This document shows positions 8,724 through 17,168 of a stretch of DNA of 64,000 nucleotides, one piece after another. Under the pieces are notes generated by a model, which worked only from the letters and a program-made list of their open reading frames with translations, was not told the DNA's origin and made no database searches. Both the position numbers and the translations under genes were made by a program. Within the stretch, counting starts at the first letter, position 1. Each line of letters starts with the position of its first letter. Origin of the DNA: Pseudomonas baetica (GTDB taxonomy: Bacteria > Pseudomonadota > Gammaproteobacteria > Pseudomonadales > Pseudomonadaceae); NCBI RefSeq assembly GCF_019733355.1, contig NZ_JAIHLQ010000017.1:62001-126000 (forward strand), given 5' to 3'.

Positions 8724-9097
8724 CAGCCGGTGATTCGGCTGCAAGTAAACTTCGCGCTGCTACCGCCCGAACTGGAGAAGCGGTTGATAGTCGTCCAACC
8801 AACCCGACGGGTATAGCCCACCCAGGCTTCCCCGTCGGAGGCGACGCCGGTGAAGAACGTCAGTTGACCGAACCGACTGTTGGTTTGCGCCCAGTAACGC
8901 TGGCTGCTCTTTTCAAAACCACGCAGATAGAGCGTGTTGCCTACCGTATTGACGCTATAGGCGTTGCCATCGGCATCGACGCAGGCCAGCAGATTAGCGC
9001 TGCGCGTGCACTTGGCGATCTCCGGAATTTGCGCCCAAACGCGGCCAGTCATTAACAGCATGAGGCTCAACAACGAGCATTTCAGCGCATTTTTCAT
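8720..9097 (-). CDS. Small secreted protein of unknown function in the Zur-controlled cluster
   Basis: A 125-residue protein with a signal peptide (MKNALKCSLLSLMLLMTGRVWA, cut before QIPEIAKC). The mature part of about 103 residues has four cysteines, two near the N-terminus (IAKCTRSANLLAC) and two near the C-terminus (FTCSRITGC), arranged as if to make two disulfides. It is rich in Ser, Thr and aromatic residues and may be a compact beta domain. It is divergent from the ZigA-like GTPase across a perfect Zur-like palindrome. I do not recognise a family. The short mature protein, location and regulation suggest a periplasmic role in zinc limitation, which is inference only. Confidence 0.75.
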   Translation of the reverse strand: MKNALKCSLLSLMLLMTGRVWAQIPEIAKCTRSANLLACVDADGNAYSVNTVGNTLYLRGFEKSSQRYWAQTNSRFGQLTFFTGVASDGEAWVGYTRRVGWTTINRFSSSGGSSAKFTCSRITGC

Positions 9098-9176
9098 AGT
9101 GTTTCCCGGGCGTGAGAGGGGTTGCAGCTTCCTGCTCTTCGTCGTTTAGGGCGGGAGGGGGCTGGATTATTCATAT

Positions 9177-9191
9177 TGTTATACTATAACA
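9177..9191. promoter_or_regulatory. Perfect Zur-like palindrome upstream of the ZigA-type GTPase
   Basis: TGTTATACTATAACA is a perfect 15-bp palindrome around a single central base and matches the Zur consensus almost ideally. It lies 86 bases before the secreted-protein ATG and 128 bases before the GTPase ATG, so it can serve both directions. Confidence 0.85.
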
Positions 9192-9318
9192 TCAGCTTGA
9201 ACTGAGCCTGAGCGGGTCGATTTAAAGCGTTCACCTTTCATGACCCTGTCGTGGGAGGCCAGAAAACGTCATGCGCAACCTATGCGTTGATCGGCTGCTA
9301 TCTAATGAGGATTATCCA

Positions 9319-10524
9319 ATGTCAGCCGAATTGCCCGTGACCGTACTTTCCGGATTTCTCGGCGCCGGTAAAAGTACACTTTTGAATTACGTACTACGTA
9401 ATCGAAACGGTTTGCGTGTTGCGGTCATCGTCAATGATATGAGCGAGATCAACATTGATGGCAGCGAAGTCCAGCGTGATGTCAGCCTGAACCGCGCCGA
9501 AGAAAAACTCGTGGAAATGAGTAACGGCTGTATCTGCTGTACGTTACGTGAAGACTTGCTTGAGGAAGTCAGCAAGCTTGCCCGTGATGGCCGCTTCGAT
9601 TACTTGTTGATCGAGTCAACGGGGATCTCCGAGCCACTGCCGGTGGCGGAGACCTTCACCTTCCGCGATGAGCAGGGACAGAGCCTCGCTGACATCGCCC
9701 GTCTCGACACCATGGTCACTGTCGTCGACGGCATGAATTTCCTCCTCGACTATCAGGCCGCCGAAAGCCTTGCCTCTCGCGGTGAAACCCTTGGTGAGGA
9801 GGACGAGCGCTCCATCACTGATCTGCTCATTGAGCAAGTCGAGTTCGCCGATGTGTTGCTGATCAGCAAGATCGATCTGATCAGCCAGAGCGAGCGCGAA
9901 CAACTGATCGCCATCCTCAAGCGCCTCAATGCTCAGGCCGAAATAATCCCTATGGTCATGGGCGAAGTGCCGTTGGGAAAAATCCTCAACACGGGTCGCT
10001 TCGACTTTGAAAAAGCTGCGCAAGCCCCCGGTTGGTTGCAGGAACTGCGTGGTGAGCACGTCCCGGAAACTGATGAATATGGCATCGCCTCTACCGCTTA
10101 TCGCGCGCGCCGGCCATTCCACCCGCAACGTTTTTACAACTTCATTGATCGTCCGTGGCTCAACGGCAAGCTGCTGCGCTCCAAAGGCTTCTTCTGGCTG
10201 GCGAGCAAGCCTACTGACGCGGGCAGTTGGTCACAGGCCGGTGGTTTGATGCGCCATGGTTTTGCCGGACGCTGGTGGCGTTTCGTACCGAAAAACCAAT
10301 GGCCGCAGGATCAGGACAGTACTGCAGCGATCATGGAAAACTGGACAGCCAGCGTCGGAGACTGCCGTCAGGAGTTGGTGTTTATCGGCCAGAACATCGA
10401 TTTCGTGCAGCTTTCCGCCGAGCTCGACGAGTGTTTGCTGACCGATGATGAAATGGCCATCGGCGTCGAAGGCTGGCGATCGATGCCGGATCCGTTCGGC
10501 CCCTGGCATGAAGAGGCGGCCTGA
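9319..10524 (+). CDS. zigA: COG0523 (CobW/ZigA-type) metal-chaperone GTPase
   Basis: A 401-residue G3E-family P-loop GTPase. It has Walker A GFLGAGKSTLLN (about 11-22), the metal-site CxCC in NGCICCTLRED (about 73), a guanine-specificity segment ISKIDL and a CobW C-terminal domain. Zur-regulated members such as ZigA of Acinetobacter act as zinc metallochaperones under zinc starvation. The ATG at 9319 is preceded by GAGG and gives the usual MSAELPVTVLSGFLGAGKS; an upstream in-frame ATG at 9271 has no comparable site. A Zur-like palindrome lies 128 bases upstream. The DUF1826 gene is coupled by a TGATG overlap. The symbol is by analogy, not proven orthology. Confidence 0.85.
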   Translation: MSAELPVTVLSGFLGAGKSTLLNYVLRNRNGLRVAVIVNDMSEINIDGSEVQRDVSLNRAEEKLVEMSNGCICCTLREDLLEEVSKLARDGRFDYLLIESTGISEPLPVAETFTFRDEQGQSLADIARLDTMVTVVDGMNFLLDYQAAESLASRGETLGEEDERSITDLLIEQVEFADVLLISKIDLISQSEREQLIAILKRLNAQAEIIPMVMGEVPLGKILNTGRFDFEKAAQAPGWLQELRGEHVPETDEYGIASTAYRARRPFHPQRFYNFIDRPWLNGKLLRSKGFFWLASKPTDAGSWSQAGGLMRHGFAGRWWRFVPKNQWPQDQDSTAAIMENWTASVGDCRQELVFIGQNIDFVQLSAELDECLLTDDEMAIGVEGWRSMPDPFGPWHEEAA

Positions 10525-11174
10525 TGCTCGCGCTCAAAATGCTGCAAACTCGCACCCGCTACCAGCATCGGGGGGCCACGCCCAAAGTGCTGACACGCAT
10601 CCTTGAGGACGAAACCAACCTCGCGGTCTGGCAGCGGCAACTACCACTGCACATCGCCGAATTCGCTGATTTGCTGCTGTCCCTCAACGACCCCTTGGCT
10701 GAGTCGCTGTGCCTGGAAATGGCTGACGAAGAGGCCGAGCCGGATCTCGCCGGGTTGGCGGGCGGATTGCGCGATCTGCAGGGTTACGAGGGCTTTATCG
10801 CAGACCTGAAGTGGCTGGTCAGCGCCTTCGCGTGCCTGCTCGGCGCCCGGCGTATCGGCTTGCGTCTGCGGGTGCTGGATAAGGCCATGTGTCCGCGTTT
10901 CCACGTTGATCATGTGCCGGTGCGGCTGATCAGCACGTATGCGGGTGTCGGCAGCCAGTGGCTCAAAGAAGGTGCGATGGATCGTCAGCAACTGGGCCAG
11001 GCGAACGCGCAGCCGCAAGACTCGGCACAGATCCAGCAACTGGCCAGCGGTGAAGTCGCGCTACTCAAGGGCGAGAAGTGGCACGGCAATGAAGGTTTTG
11101 GCTTGATTCATCGCTCGCCCCAGCCGGCGGCCGGCGAGCGACGGCTGATTCTCACCCTCGACTGGCTCGGCTAA
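10524..11174 (+). CDS. DUF1826 family protein
   Basis: A 216-residue soluble protein of unknown function. The family-type segment MCPRFHVDHVPVRLISTYAG near residues 128-147 carries Cys, His and His residues that could bind metal, and a second His lies in LLKGEKWHGNEG. Its ATG shares one base with the GTPase stop (TGATG), so the two are translated together. From co-occurrence with a COG0523 GTPase I infer that DUF1826 is a partner or client of the metallochaperone. It is convergent with the next small gene, with 4 bases between stops. Confidence 0.8.
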   Translation: MLALKMLQTRTRYQHRGATPKVLTRILEDETNLAVWQRQLPLHIAEFADLLLSLNDPLAESLCLEMADEEAEPDLAGLAGGLRDLQGYEGFIADLKWLVSAFACLLGARRIGLRLRVLDKAMCPRFHVDHVPVRLISTYAGVGSQWLKEGAMDRQQLGQANAQPQDSAQIQQLASGEVALLKGEKWHGNEGFGLIHRSPQPAAGERRLILTLDWLG

Positions 11175-11178
11175 CGCT

Positions 11179-11535
11179 TCAAGGCTTGAGCCATTTACCG
11201 TGGCTCTGCCCCTCGCAATAGGGCTGCAGATAAGCGGCATCAGTGGCCACGCCGTAATAGTGAGTATCCTGGCGATAGGGCATATTGGCGACTTGCGCGT
11301 TGCTGCAAACGCCGAAGGCTCCGGTCGGGCACTGATCGACGTACTGCACCTCGACTTTCTGCCCGGCCAGCGTGGGTTGGCAAAAGCCGTCGTTGAACAG
11401 TTTTTCCGGGATGTTGCGGTTCTGCTGGCAGACTTTGACGTCCAGCCGCTCGCCCTGGCTGCGCACCACGCAGGCTTGGGCCAACACTTCGCTCGACACC
11501 AGCATCAGCAACAACGACCATCCCATCCAACGCAT
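11179..11535 (-). CDS. Small secreted Cys-containing protein
   Basis: A 118-residue protein with signal peptide MRWMGWSLLLMLVSSEVLA followed by a mature part holding six cysteines (QACVV, KVCQQ, GFCQP, DQCPT, GVCSN, PYCEG), probably three disulfides. The ATG at 11535 has a strong GAGGAG site, so the longer upstream frame is not used. It is divergent from the second COG0523 GTPase by 28 bases. I do not recognise a characterised family; the location suggests it belongs to the zinc cluster. Confidence 0.72.
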   Translation of the reverse strand: MRWMGWSLLLMLVSSEVLAQACVVRSQGERLDVKVCQQNRNIPEKLFNDGFCQPTLAGQKVEVQYVDQCPTGAFGVCSNAQVANMPYRQDTHYYGVATDAAYLQPYCEGQSHGKWLKP

Positions 11536-11563
11536 CTTCGCTCTCCTCAGAAAATCCCCGGCC

Positions 11564-12535
11564 ATGTTGCAGAACATTCCTACCCATGTCATCGCCGGCC
11601 CTTTGGGCGCCGGCAAGACCAGTCTGATTCGCCAGCTCATGGCGCAACGACCGGTCGGTGAACGCTGGGCCGTGCTCATCAACGAGTTCGGCCAGATCGG
11701 CCTGGACGCTGCGCTGTTGACTCGCGACGGCGATGGTATCGCACTGGGTGAAGTGGCCGGAGGCTGTTTGTGTTGCGTGAATGGTGCGCCGTTTCAGGTC
11801 GGCCTTGGACGTTTACTGCGCAAGGCCAAACCGGATCGGCTGTTTATCGAGCCATCCGGGCTGGGCCATCCCGCGCAGTTACTTGAACAGCTGAGCGAAG
11901 CGCCATGGCAGGGCGTACTGGCGATACAACCGTGTGTGCTGGTGCTGGATGCCCAGTCGCTCAACGCGGGGAATGCGCTGCCGACAGCGCAACAGCAAGC
12001 GTTGGCCCGTGCCGGTTTACTGTTGCTGAACAAGGCTGAAGGCCTGGATGGGATTGCCCGACAGAAAATAGCCAGTCAGTTGCCGCCCGTCAGGCTGATC
12101 TGGACGCAACAGGCGCAACTGCCCTTGAGCGAACTGCCAGGCCTGGCCGCGCAAGCGGTGGCGGGTGTGGATAACTGGGTCGCGCCCAAAGGGTTGGCGC
12201 AGATGCCGGCTGTCTGGAGCGATCCGACGCTACCGATTTGCCTGAGTCAGGCACAGGAGGGCGGTTGGAGCATGGGATGGCGCTGGCATCCGAGCCAGAC
12301 GTTCGATAAGCAACAAATAGCCGTTTGGCTTGAGAGCCTTGAGTGGGCAAGGGCCAAACTGGTTATCCACAGAGCCGACGGTTGGTTTTCGGCGAATGCT
12401 CTGAATAACGCTGAGCTGAATTGGCAAACCAGTGAATGGCGAAAGGATTCGCGAATCGAGCTGATCTTCGCCGACTCGCAGAATATCGATCAACTGCAGG
12501 CAGGATTGGCGCAGTGCCGGATTCAGACGCGCTAA
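11564..12535 (+). CDS. Second COG0523 (CobW-like) GTPase
   Basis: A 323-residue G3E GTPase, shorter than the ZigA-like protein. Walker A GPLGAGKTSLIRQL (about 12-25), the metal-site CxCC in GGCLCCVNGAPFQV, IEPSGLGHPAQL and NKAEG are visible. The C-terminal third is reduced and differs from the standard CobW_C domain. The ATG at 11564 follows directly after the divergent small gene's ribosome site, with little room for a promoter, so both divergent starts must share about 28 bases. The metal and client are unknown; zinc is the best guess from context. Confidence 0.85.
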   Translation: MLQNIPTHVIAGPLGAGKTSLIRQLMAQRPVGERWAVLINEFGQIGLDAALLTRDGDGIALGEVAGGCLCCVNGAPFQVGLGRLLRKAKPDRLFIEPSGLGHPAQLLEQLSEAPWQGVLAIQPCVLVLDAQSLNAGNALPTAQQQALARAGLLLLNKAEGLDGIARQKIASQLPPVRLIWTQQAQLPLSELPGLAAQAVAGVDNWVAPKGLAQMPAVWSDPTLPICLSQAQEGGWSMGWRWHPSQTFDKQQIAVWLESLEWARAKLVIHRADGWFSANALNNAELNWQTSEWRKDSRIELIFADSQNIDQLQAGLAQCRIQTR

Positions 12536-12536
12536 T

Positions 12537-12950
12537 TCACGGCTTCCACTTGGTATGTTCCTGCCGCCACTGACTCAGTTCGATCACTTCAGCGCGTGGC
12601 TTCTGGACTTCGACCACGGGCGGCGTATCGTCGAACGGCGCCGGGTAGGGCGCCAGTTCGATCTGCGCGCTGTGGGCGCCAAACTGGGTGATGGTGCCGT
12701 TGTGGCGGGTTTCGCCGGTCACCGTGAATTCGAAGGTGTACACCCGCGCCAGACGTCGGCGACCGTTGGCGTCCTTGATCAAGCCGATCTTCTTTAGCGC
12801 AACGTTGCCGTCGAGCAACTCGACGCGCACGTTCAGACAATGCTGCTTGACCCGCTCCAGCGCTCGCTCGCGCAAGCCGTGGTTGTGCCAAAGCCACGCG
12901 CCGGCAGCGGCAAACAGCATCAACACAAAGATGTTTTCGAGGGTCAGCAT
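12537..12950 (-). CDS. DUF3301 family membrane-anchored protein
   Basis: A 137-residue protein with one N-terminal membrane helix (MLTLENIFVLMLFAAAGAWLW) followed by a cytosolic beta-rich domain containing NGRRRLARVYTFEFTVTGE, typical of DUF3301. Function unknown. An ATG two codons upstream (12956) is also possible; GGAG lies 4 bases from that one and 10 from the chosen one. It is convergent with the GTPase (one base between stops). Confidence 0.75.
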   Translation of the reverse strand: MLTLENIFVLMLFAAAGAWLWHNHGLRERALERVKQHCLNVRVELLDGNVALKKIGLIKDANGRRRLARVYTFEFTVTGETRHNGTITQFGAHSAQIELAPYPAPFDDTPPVVEVQKPRAEVIELSQWRQEHTKWKP

Positions 12951-13066
12951 CAACATCAAACTCCAAAAGATGGCGTCAGCTTAACTGCGTCGCCGGTCTG
13001 TCGTACAGACTGCGTTTCGTCGCATACTGCGCGGCTTGAATTTCAATCGTTTTACGGAAAACCCGA

Positions 13067-13939
13067 ATGAAACGTACGCCTCATCTGCTCGCCATTCAGT
13101 CCCATGTGGTGTTTGGCCACGCCGGCAACAGCGCTGCGGTTTTCCCGATGCAGCGGGTCGGGGTGAATGTCTGGCCGCTCAACACCGTGCAGTTCTCCAA
13201 CCACACCCAATACGGCCAGTGGGCCGGCGAAGTGCTGTCGCCTGAGCAGATTCCCGAACTGGTCGAAGGCATCGCTGCCATTGGCGAATTGGGTAACTGC
13301 GATGCGGTGCTCTCGGGGTATCTGGGCAGCGCCGCACAGGGGCGGGCGATTCTCAGCGGCGTTGCGCGCATCAAATCGGTCAACCCGAAGGCGCTTTATC
13401 TGTGTGATCCGGTGATGGGGCACCCGCAGAAGGGGTGCAGCGTGCCGACGGAGGTCAGCGACTTCTTATTGGAAGAGGCGGCCGCGGTGGCGGACATTAT
13501 GTGTCCGAATCAACTGGAACTGGACAGCTTCTCCGGACGCAAGCCGCAGTCATTGTTCGATTGTCTGGCGATGGCGCGGGCATTGCTGGCGCGTGGGCCG
13601 AAAGCGGTGCTGGTCAAACATCTGGATTATCCGGGCAAACCGGCGGATGGCTTCGAGATGTTGTTGGTGACTGCCGAGGGCAGTTGGCATCTGCGCCGTC
13701 CGTTGCTGGCGTTCCCGCGCCAGCCGGTGGGCGTGGGCGATCTGACGTCTGGTCTGTTCCTGGCGCGGGTGCTGCTGGGCGACAGCCTGGTGGCCGCGTT
13801 CGAATTCACGGCGGCGGCGGTGCATGAAGTGTTGCTGGAGACTCAGGCGTGCGCCAGTTATGAGCTGCAACTGGTGCGTGCGCAGGACCGAATTGCGCAT
13901 CCGCGAGTGAAGTTCGAGGCTACGGCGATCAGTCTGTAA
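13067..13939 (+). CDS. pdxY: Pyridoxal kinase PdxY
   Basis: A 290-residue ribokinase-superfamily enzyme that phosphorylates pyridoxal in the B6 salvage pathway. QSHVVFGHAGNSAA near residues 11-24 is the PdxY substrate segment, YLCDPVMGHPQKGCSV and CPNQLELDSFSG are central family motifs, and PVGVGDLTSGLFLARVL holds the anion-hole GxGD with catalytic Asp near 224. Length is standard. It is followed by a REP palindrome and stands as a single gene, divergent from the DUF3301 gene. Confidence 0.92.
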   Translation: MKRTPHLLAIQSHVVFGHAGNSAAVFPMQRVGVNVWPLNTVQFSNHTQYGQWAGEVLSPEQIPELVEGIAAIGELGNCDAVLSGYLGSAAQGRAILSGVARIKSVNPKALYLCDPVMGHPQKGCSVPTEVSDFLLEEAAAVADIMCPNQLELDSFSGRKPQSLFDCLAMARALLARGPKAVLVKHLDYPGKPADGFEMLLVTAEGSWHLRRPLLAFPRQPVGVGDLTSGLFLARVLLGDSLVAAFEFTAAAVHEVLLETQACASYELQLVRAQDRIAHPRVKFEATAISL

Positions 13940-13953
13940 GACCGCGTCACCCC

Positions 13954-14039
13954 TTTCGCGAGCAAGCCCGCTCCCCCATTCGACCGCGTTCTCATGGGAG
14001 GACTGCGATTAAATGTGGGCGCTGGCTTGCTCGCGAAGG
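13954..14039. repeat. REP/REPIN element
   Basis: TTCGCGAGCAAGCCCGCTCCC at the left is mirrored by GGGCGCTGGCTTGCTCGCGAA at the right, an inverted pair of REP sequences about 86 bases long between convergent pdxY and thioesterase genes. Confidence 0.8.
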
Positions 14040-14073
14040 CTATCTGTAAAGCGACATCGTTCCAAAGGATCGA

Positions 14074-14556
14074 TCAGGCGTCGCCCTTGATCTCCTGGTA
14101 ACGCTTCTCCAGTTCCTGACGAATCTGCCGGCGCTGCTGGGCCTGCATGTAACGGCGCTTGTCTTCACTGTTCTGCGGTTGTAGCGGCGGCACGGCAGCG
14201 GGTTTGCGCTGATCATCCACCGCGACCATGGTGAAGAAGCAACTGTTGGTGTGGCGCACCGAGCGTTCGCGGATGTTCTCGGTCACGACTTTGATGCCGA
14301 CTTCCATCGACGTATTGCCGGTGTAGTTGACCGAGGCGAGGAACGTCACCAGTTCACCGACATGGATCGGCTCGCGGAAAATCACCTGATCCACCGACAG
14401 GGTCACCACATAGCGGCCGGCATAGCGGCTCGCGCAGGCGTAGGCCACTTCGTCGAGGTATTTGAGCAGGGTGCCGCCGTGGACATTGCCTGAGAAGTTG
14501 GCCATGTCGGGGGTCATCAGTACCGTCATCGACAGCTGGGCGTTTCCGGGTTCCAT
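14074..14556 (-). CDS. Acyl-CoA thioesterase (hotdog fold, YciA-like)
   Basis: A 160-residue cytosolic hotdog-fold thioesterase that hydrolyses acyl-CoA. The segment SGNVHGGTLLKYLDEVAYAC near residues 24-43, with the helix-start Asp/Glu pair, is the catalytic region. The C-terminal 35 residues are charged and helical (QAQQRRQIRQELEKRYQEIKGDA), longer than in YciA. The ATG at 14556 is preferred over an in-frame TTG 18 bases upstream. Single gene on the minus strand. Confidence 0.87.
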   Translation of the reverse strand: MEPGNAQLSMTVLMTPDMANFSGNVHGGTLLKYLDEVAYACASRYAGRYVVTLSVDQVIFREPIHVGELVTFLASVNYTGNTSMEVGIKVVTENIRERSVRHTNSCFFTMVAVDDQRKPAAVPPLQPQNSEDKRRYMQAQQRRQIRQELEKRYQEIKGDA

Positions 14557-14837
14557 AACGTTCTCACGGATCAAGGCTGGATTGCTGGAAGCACCTCTGC
14601 GGGTGCCTGGTCACTTTTCAAAAAGTACCGTTATCGGGACGCCGGGCAACAGGTCGCCGTCACGCCTGGATCGATCTGTTTCCATATATTGCACTGCCTT
14701 CCAGCCCGAAGTCGCGGTGTTACCCTGCAAAAGCCCGTGCAAAAAGGCAATTCCCACAAGAAAAGCGGATTTTTCCGAGCACGCTCAGACCTCTCTGGCG
14801 TCTGACTGCGCGCTTCGCCAATCTAGGAGCCCACGCC

Positions 14838-16601
14838 ATGCATGCCATCAGCTTTATTCAGGATCTGGCGGTGATCATGTTGGTCGCTGGCGTGGTAACT
14901 GTCCTGTTTCACCGGTTCAAGCAACCGGTGGTGCTCGGTTACATCGTTGCCGGTTTCATCATCGGGCCGCACACCCCGCCGTTCGGCTTCATCCATGACG
15001 AAGAAACGATCAAGACCCTCGCCGAACTGGGGGTGATTTTCCTGATGTTCTGCCTGGGCCTTGAGTTCAGCCTGCGTAAGCTGTTCAAGGTCGGCGCCAC
15101 GGCGTTTATCGCGGCGTTCCTCGAAATCGTCCTGATGATCTGGATCGGCTATGAGATTGGTCGCTGGTTTGAATGGAGCACCATGGACTCGCTGTTTCTC
15201 GGCGCGATCCTGGCGATCTCCTCGACCACCATCATCGTCAAGGCGCTCAATGATCTGAAGATGAAGAACGAGCGCTTCGCGCAGCTGATCTTCGGTGTGT
15301 TGATCGTCGAAGACATCCTCGGCATCGGCATTATTGCCCTGCTGTCGAGCATCGCCGTCAGCGGCACAGTGAGCTCCGGCGAAGTGTTCTCCACGGTCGG
15401 CAAGCTGTCGCTGTTCATGATTGTTGCGCTGGTGATCGGCATTCTGTTGGTGCCACGCTTGCTGGCTTACGTCGCCAAATTCGAAAGCAACGAGATGCTG
15501 CTGATCACCGTGCTGGGCCTGTGTTTCGGCTTTTGCCTGCTGGTCGTGAAGCTCGAATACAGCATGGTGCTGGGCGCATTCCTGATCGGCGCAATCATGG
15601 CTGAGTCACGGCAACTGCTGAAAATCGAACGGCTGATCGAGCCAATTCGTGATCTGTTCAGCGCGATCTTCTTTGTAGCCATCGGTCTGATGCTCGACCC
15701 GATGATCCTGCTGCAATATGCGTGGCCGATAGCGGTCATCACCGTCGCCGTGGTGCTGGGCAAGATGCTGTCCTGCGGCCTCGGTGCCTTTATCGCTGGC
15801 AATGACGGACGCACCTCACTGCGAGTAGGGATGGGGCTGTCACAGATTGGCGAATTTTCCTTCATTATCGCGGCACTGGGCATGACCTTGCAGGTGACCA
15901 GTCACTTCCTTTATCCGGTTGCCGTGGCGGTGTCGGTGATCACTACACTGCTGACGCCTTATCTGATTCGCGCCGCTGATCCGCTGTCGATCAAGCTGTC
16001 TGCCGCCATGCCGCAGCGCCTCGCGCGGGTGTTCGGGATGTATGGCGAATGGCTGCGCAGCATTCAGCCGCAGGGCGAGGGCGCGATGCTGGCGGCGATG
16101 ATTCGGCGGATTCTGTTGCAGGTCGGGGTCAATCTGGCGCTGGTGATTGCGATCTTCTTCACCGGCGCATTCTTTGCCGGACGTCTGTCGGTCTGGATGC
16201 AAGACTGGATCAGCGATCCGAGCTGGCAGAAAGCGTTGATCTGGGGTGGAGCGTTGCTGGTGTCGCTGCCGTTCTTGATTGCGGCGTACCGCAAGCTCAA
16301 GGCGCTGTCGATGTTGCTGGCGGAGATGGGCGTGAAGCCGCACATGGCTGGGCGTCACACGCAACGAGTGCGCCGGGTGATCTGCGAAGTGATCCCGATT
16401 CTCTCGCTGCTGGTGATTTTTCTGCTGCTGGCAGCCTTGTCGGCCAGTATTCTGCCGACCAACAAGTTGCTGGTGCTGATCGCCGTGGTCGCGGCCGCCG
16501 TGGCGGCGCTGCTCTGGCGTTGGTTCATCCGCGTGCACACGCGGATGCAGGTGGCCTTGCTGGAAACCCTCGACAATCACAAGGAGTCGTCGGGGCACTG
16601 A
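14838..16601 (+). CDS. CPA2 family monovalent cation:proton antiporter
   Basis: A 587-residue inner-membrane antiporter. The Na+/H+ exchanger domain occupies about residues 1-385, with VVLGYIVAGFIIGPHTPP, LMFCLGLEFSLRKLFKVG, SSTTIIVKALND and LSQIGEFSFIIAALG typical of KefB/YbaL relatives. Three further hydrophobic segments follow (about 425-450, 465-485 and 515-555). No TrkA-N (RCK) domain is present, so the usual nucleotide-gating module of Kef is missing. The substrate (K+ or Na+) cannot be read from sequence. Ribosome site TAGGAG precedes the ATG. 280 bases of upstream DNA hold no other gene. Confidence 0.87.
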   Translation: MHAISFIQDLAVIMLVAGVVTVLFHRFKQPVVLGYIVAGFIIGPHTPPFGFIHDEETIKTLAELGVIFLMFCLGLEFSLRKLFKVGATAFIAAFLEIVLMIWIGYEIGRWFEWSTMDSLFLGAILAISSTTIIVKALNDLKMKNERFAQLIFGVLIVEDILGIGIIALLSSIAVSGTVSSGEVFSTVGKLSLFMIVALVIGILLVPRLLAYVAKFESNEMLLITVLGLCFGFCLLVVKLEYSMVLGAFLIGAIMAESRQLLKIERLIEPIRDLFSAIFFVAIGLMLDPMILLQYAWPIAVITVAVVLGKMLSCGLGAFIAGNDGRTSLRVGMGLSQIGEFSFIIAALGMTLQVTSHFLYPVAVAVSVITTLLTPYLIRAADPLSIKLSAAMPQRLARVFGMYGEWLRSIQPQGEGAMLAAMIRRILLQVGVNLALVIAIFFTGAFFAGRLSVWMQDWISDPSWQKALIWGGALLVSLPFLIAAYRKLKALSMLLAEMGVKPHMAGRHTQRVRRVICEVIPILSLLVIFLLLAALSASILPTNKLLVLIAVVAAAVAALLWRWFIRVHTRMQVALLETLDNHKESSGH

Positions 16602-16622
16602 TCACCCGGGGCGCTTGGCCGA

Positions 16623-17030
16623 TCAGCTTTCCAGCCAGACGTCCCGTGCCCAGTGCCATACCGATTCCCAGGTTTCTTCGGCAACCAACTCTTCTTCGGC
16701 CTGCCACAGCACCACTGTGCCGTCTTCCTCGACACAGTAGTAGTCGTCGCCGTCCTGACAGATCGGGATCAGGCTGCGATCAACACCGACATCCCAGGCG
16801 TTGGCGGCAACATCCGGCAAGTAAGTGTGGGATTGTGGGTCGGTCACGGTCACAGGTTCCAGGCTGCCGTAAACCACATCGCTGACGGTCAGCAAAAACT
16901 CTTTGAAGACAAACGGAATATCGATGAACAGTTGTTCTTCGATTTCGACCAGCAGATCTTCGTCAGGCAACTCCAATGGAACCGGTACGGGTTCGTTGGC
17001 TTCGCGCAGTTGTTCGATGATTTCTTCCAC
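16623..17030 (-). CDS. SMI1/KNR4 (SUKH) family protein
   Basis: A 135-residue, very acidic cytosolic protein. LPDEDLLVEIEEQLFIDIPFVFKEFLLTVSDVVYG in the first half has the SUKH-1 helix-strand pattern, and the second half ends VWLES. SUKH proteins are often immunity proteins to nuclease toxins, but this one has no toxin next to it and looks like a widely conserved chromosomal copy. The start is GTG at 17030, chosen because GAGG lies 8 bases upstream. A terminator hairpin follows the upstream Tim44 gene, so it is probably a separate transcript. Confidence 0.72.
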   Translation of the reverse strand: MEEIIEQLREANEPVPVPLELPDEDLLVEIEEQLFIDIPFVFKEFLLTVSDVVYGSLEPVTVTDPQSHTYLPDVAANAWDVGVDRSLIPICQDGDDYYCVEEDGTVVLWQAEEELVAEETWESVWHWARDVWLES

Positions 17031-17113
17031 GTCCGGGATCCTCTTGCTTGAATGGCGCGGTTTATATGGGCCGGTTTATACAGTAGCTCGCTATAGATGC
17101 AACCGTGAAATAG

Positions 17114-17140
17114 AAAAACCCCGGACGAGTCCAGGGTTTT
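17114..17140 (-). terminator. Intrinsic terminator after the Tim44-like gene
   Basis: On the minus strand ACCCTGGAC pairs with GTCCGGGGT over a 2-base loop, followed by TTTTT. The other strand also ends in TTTT. Confidence 0.75.
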
Positions 17141-17168
17141 CATGAGCGCATGCTTAACGCAGAGGGTA

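Noticed and set aside
12363..12371. A single perfect TTATCCACA DnaA box inside the second COG0523 gene
   Set aside because: One isolated 9-mer is expected by chance in 64 kb; unlike the array at 49.6 kb it has no neighbours.
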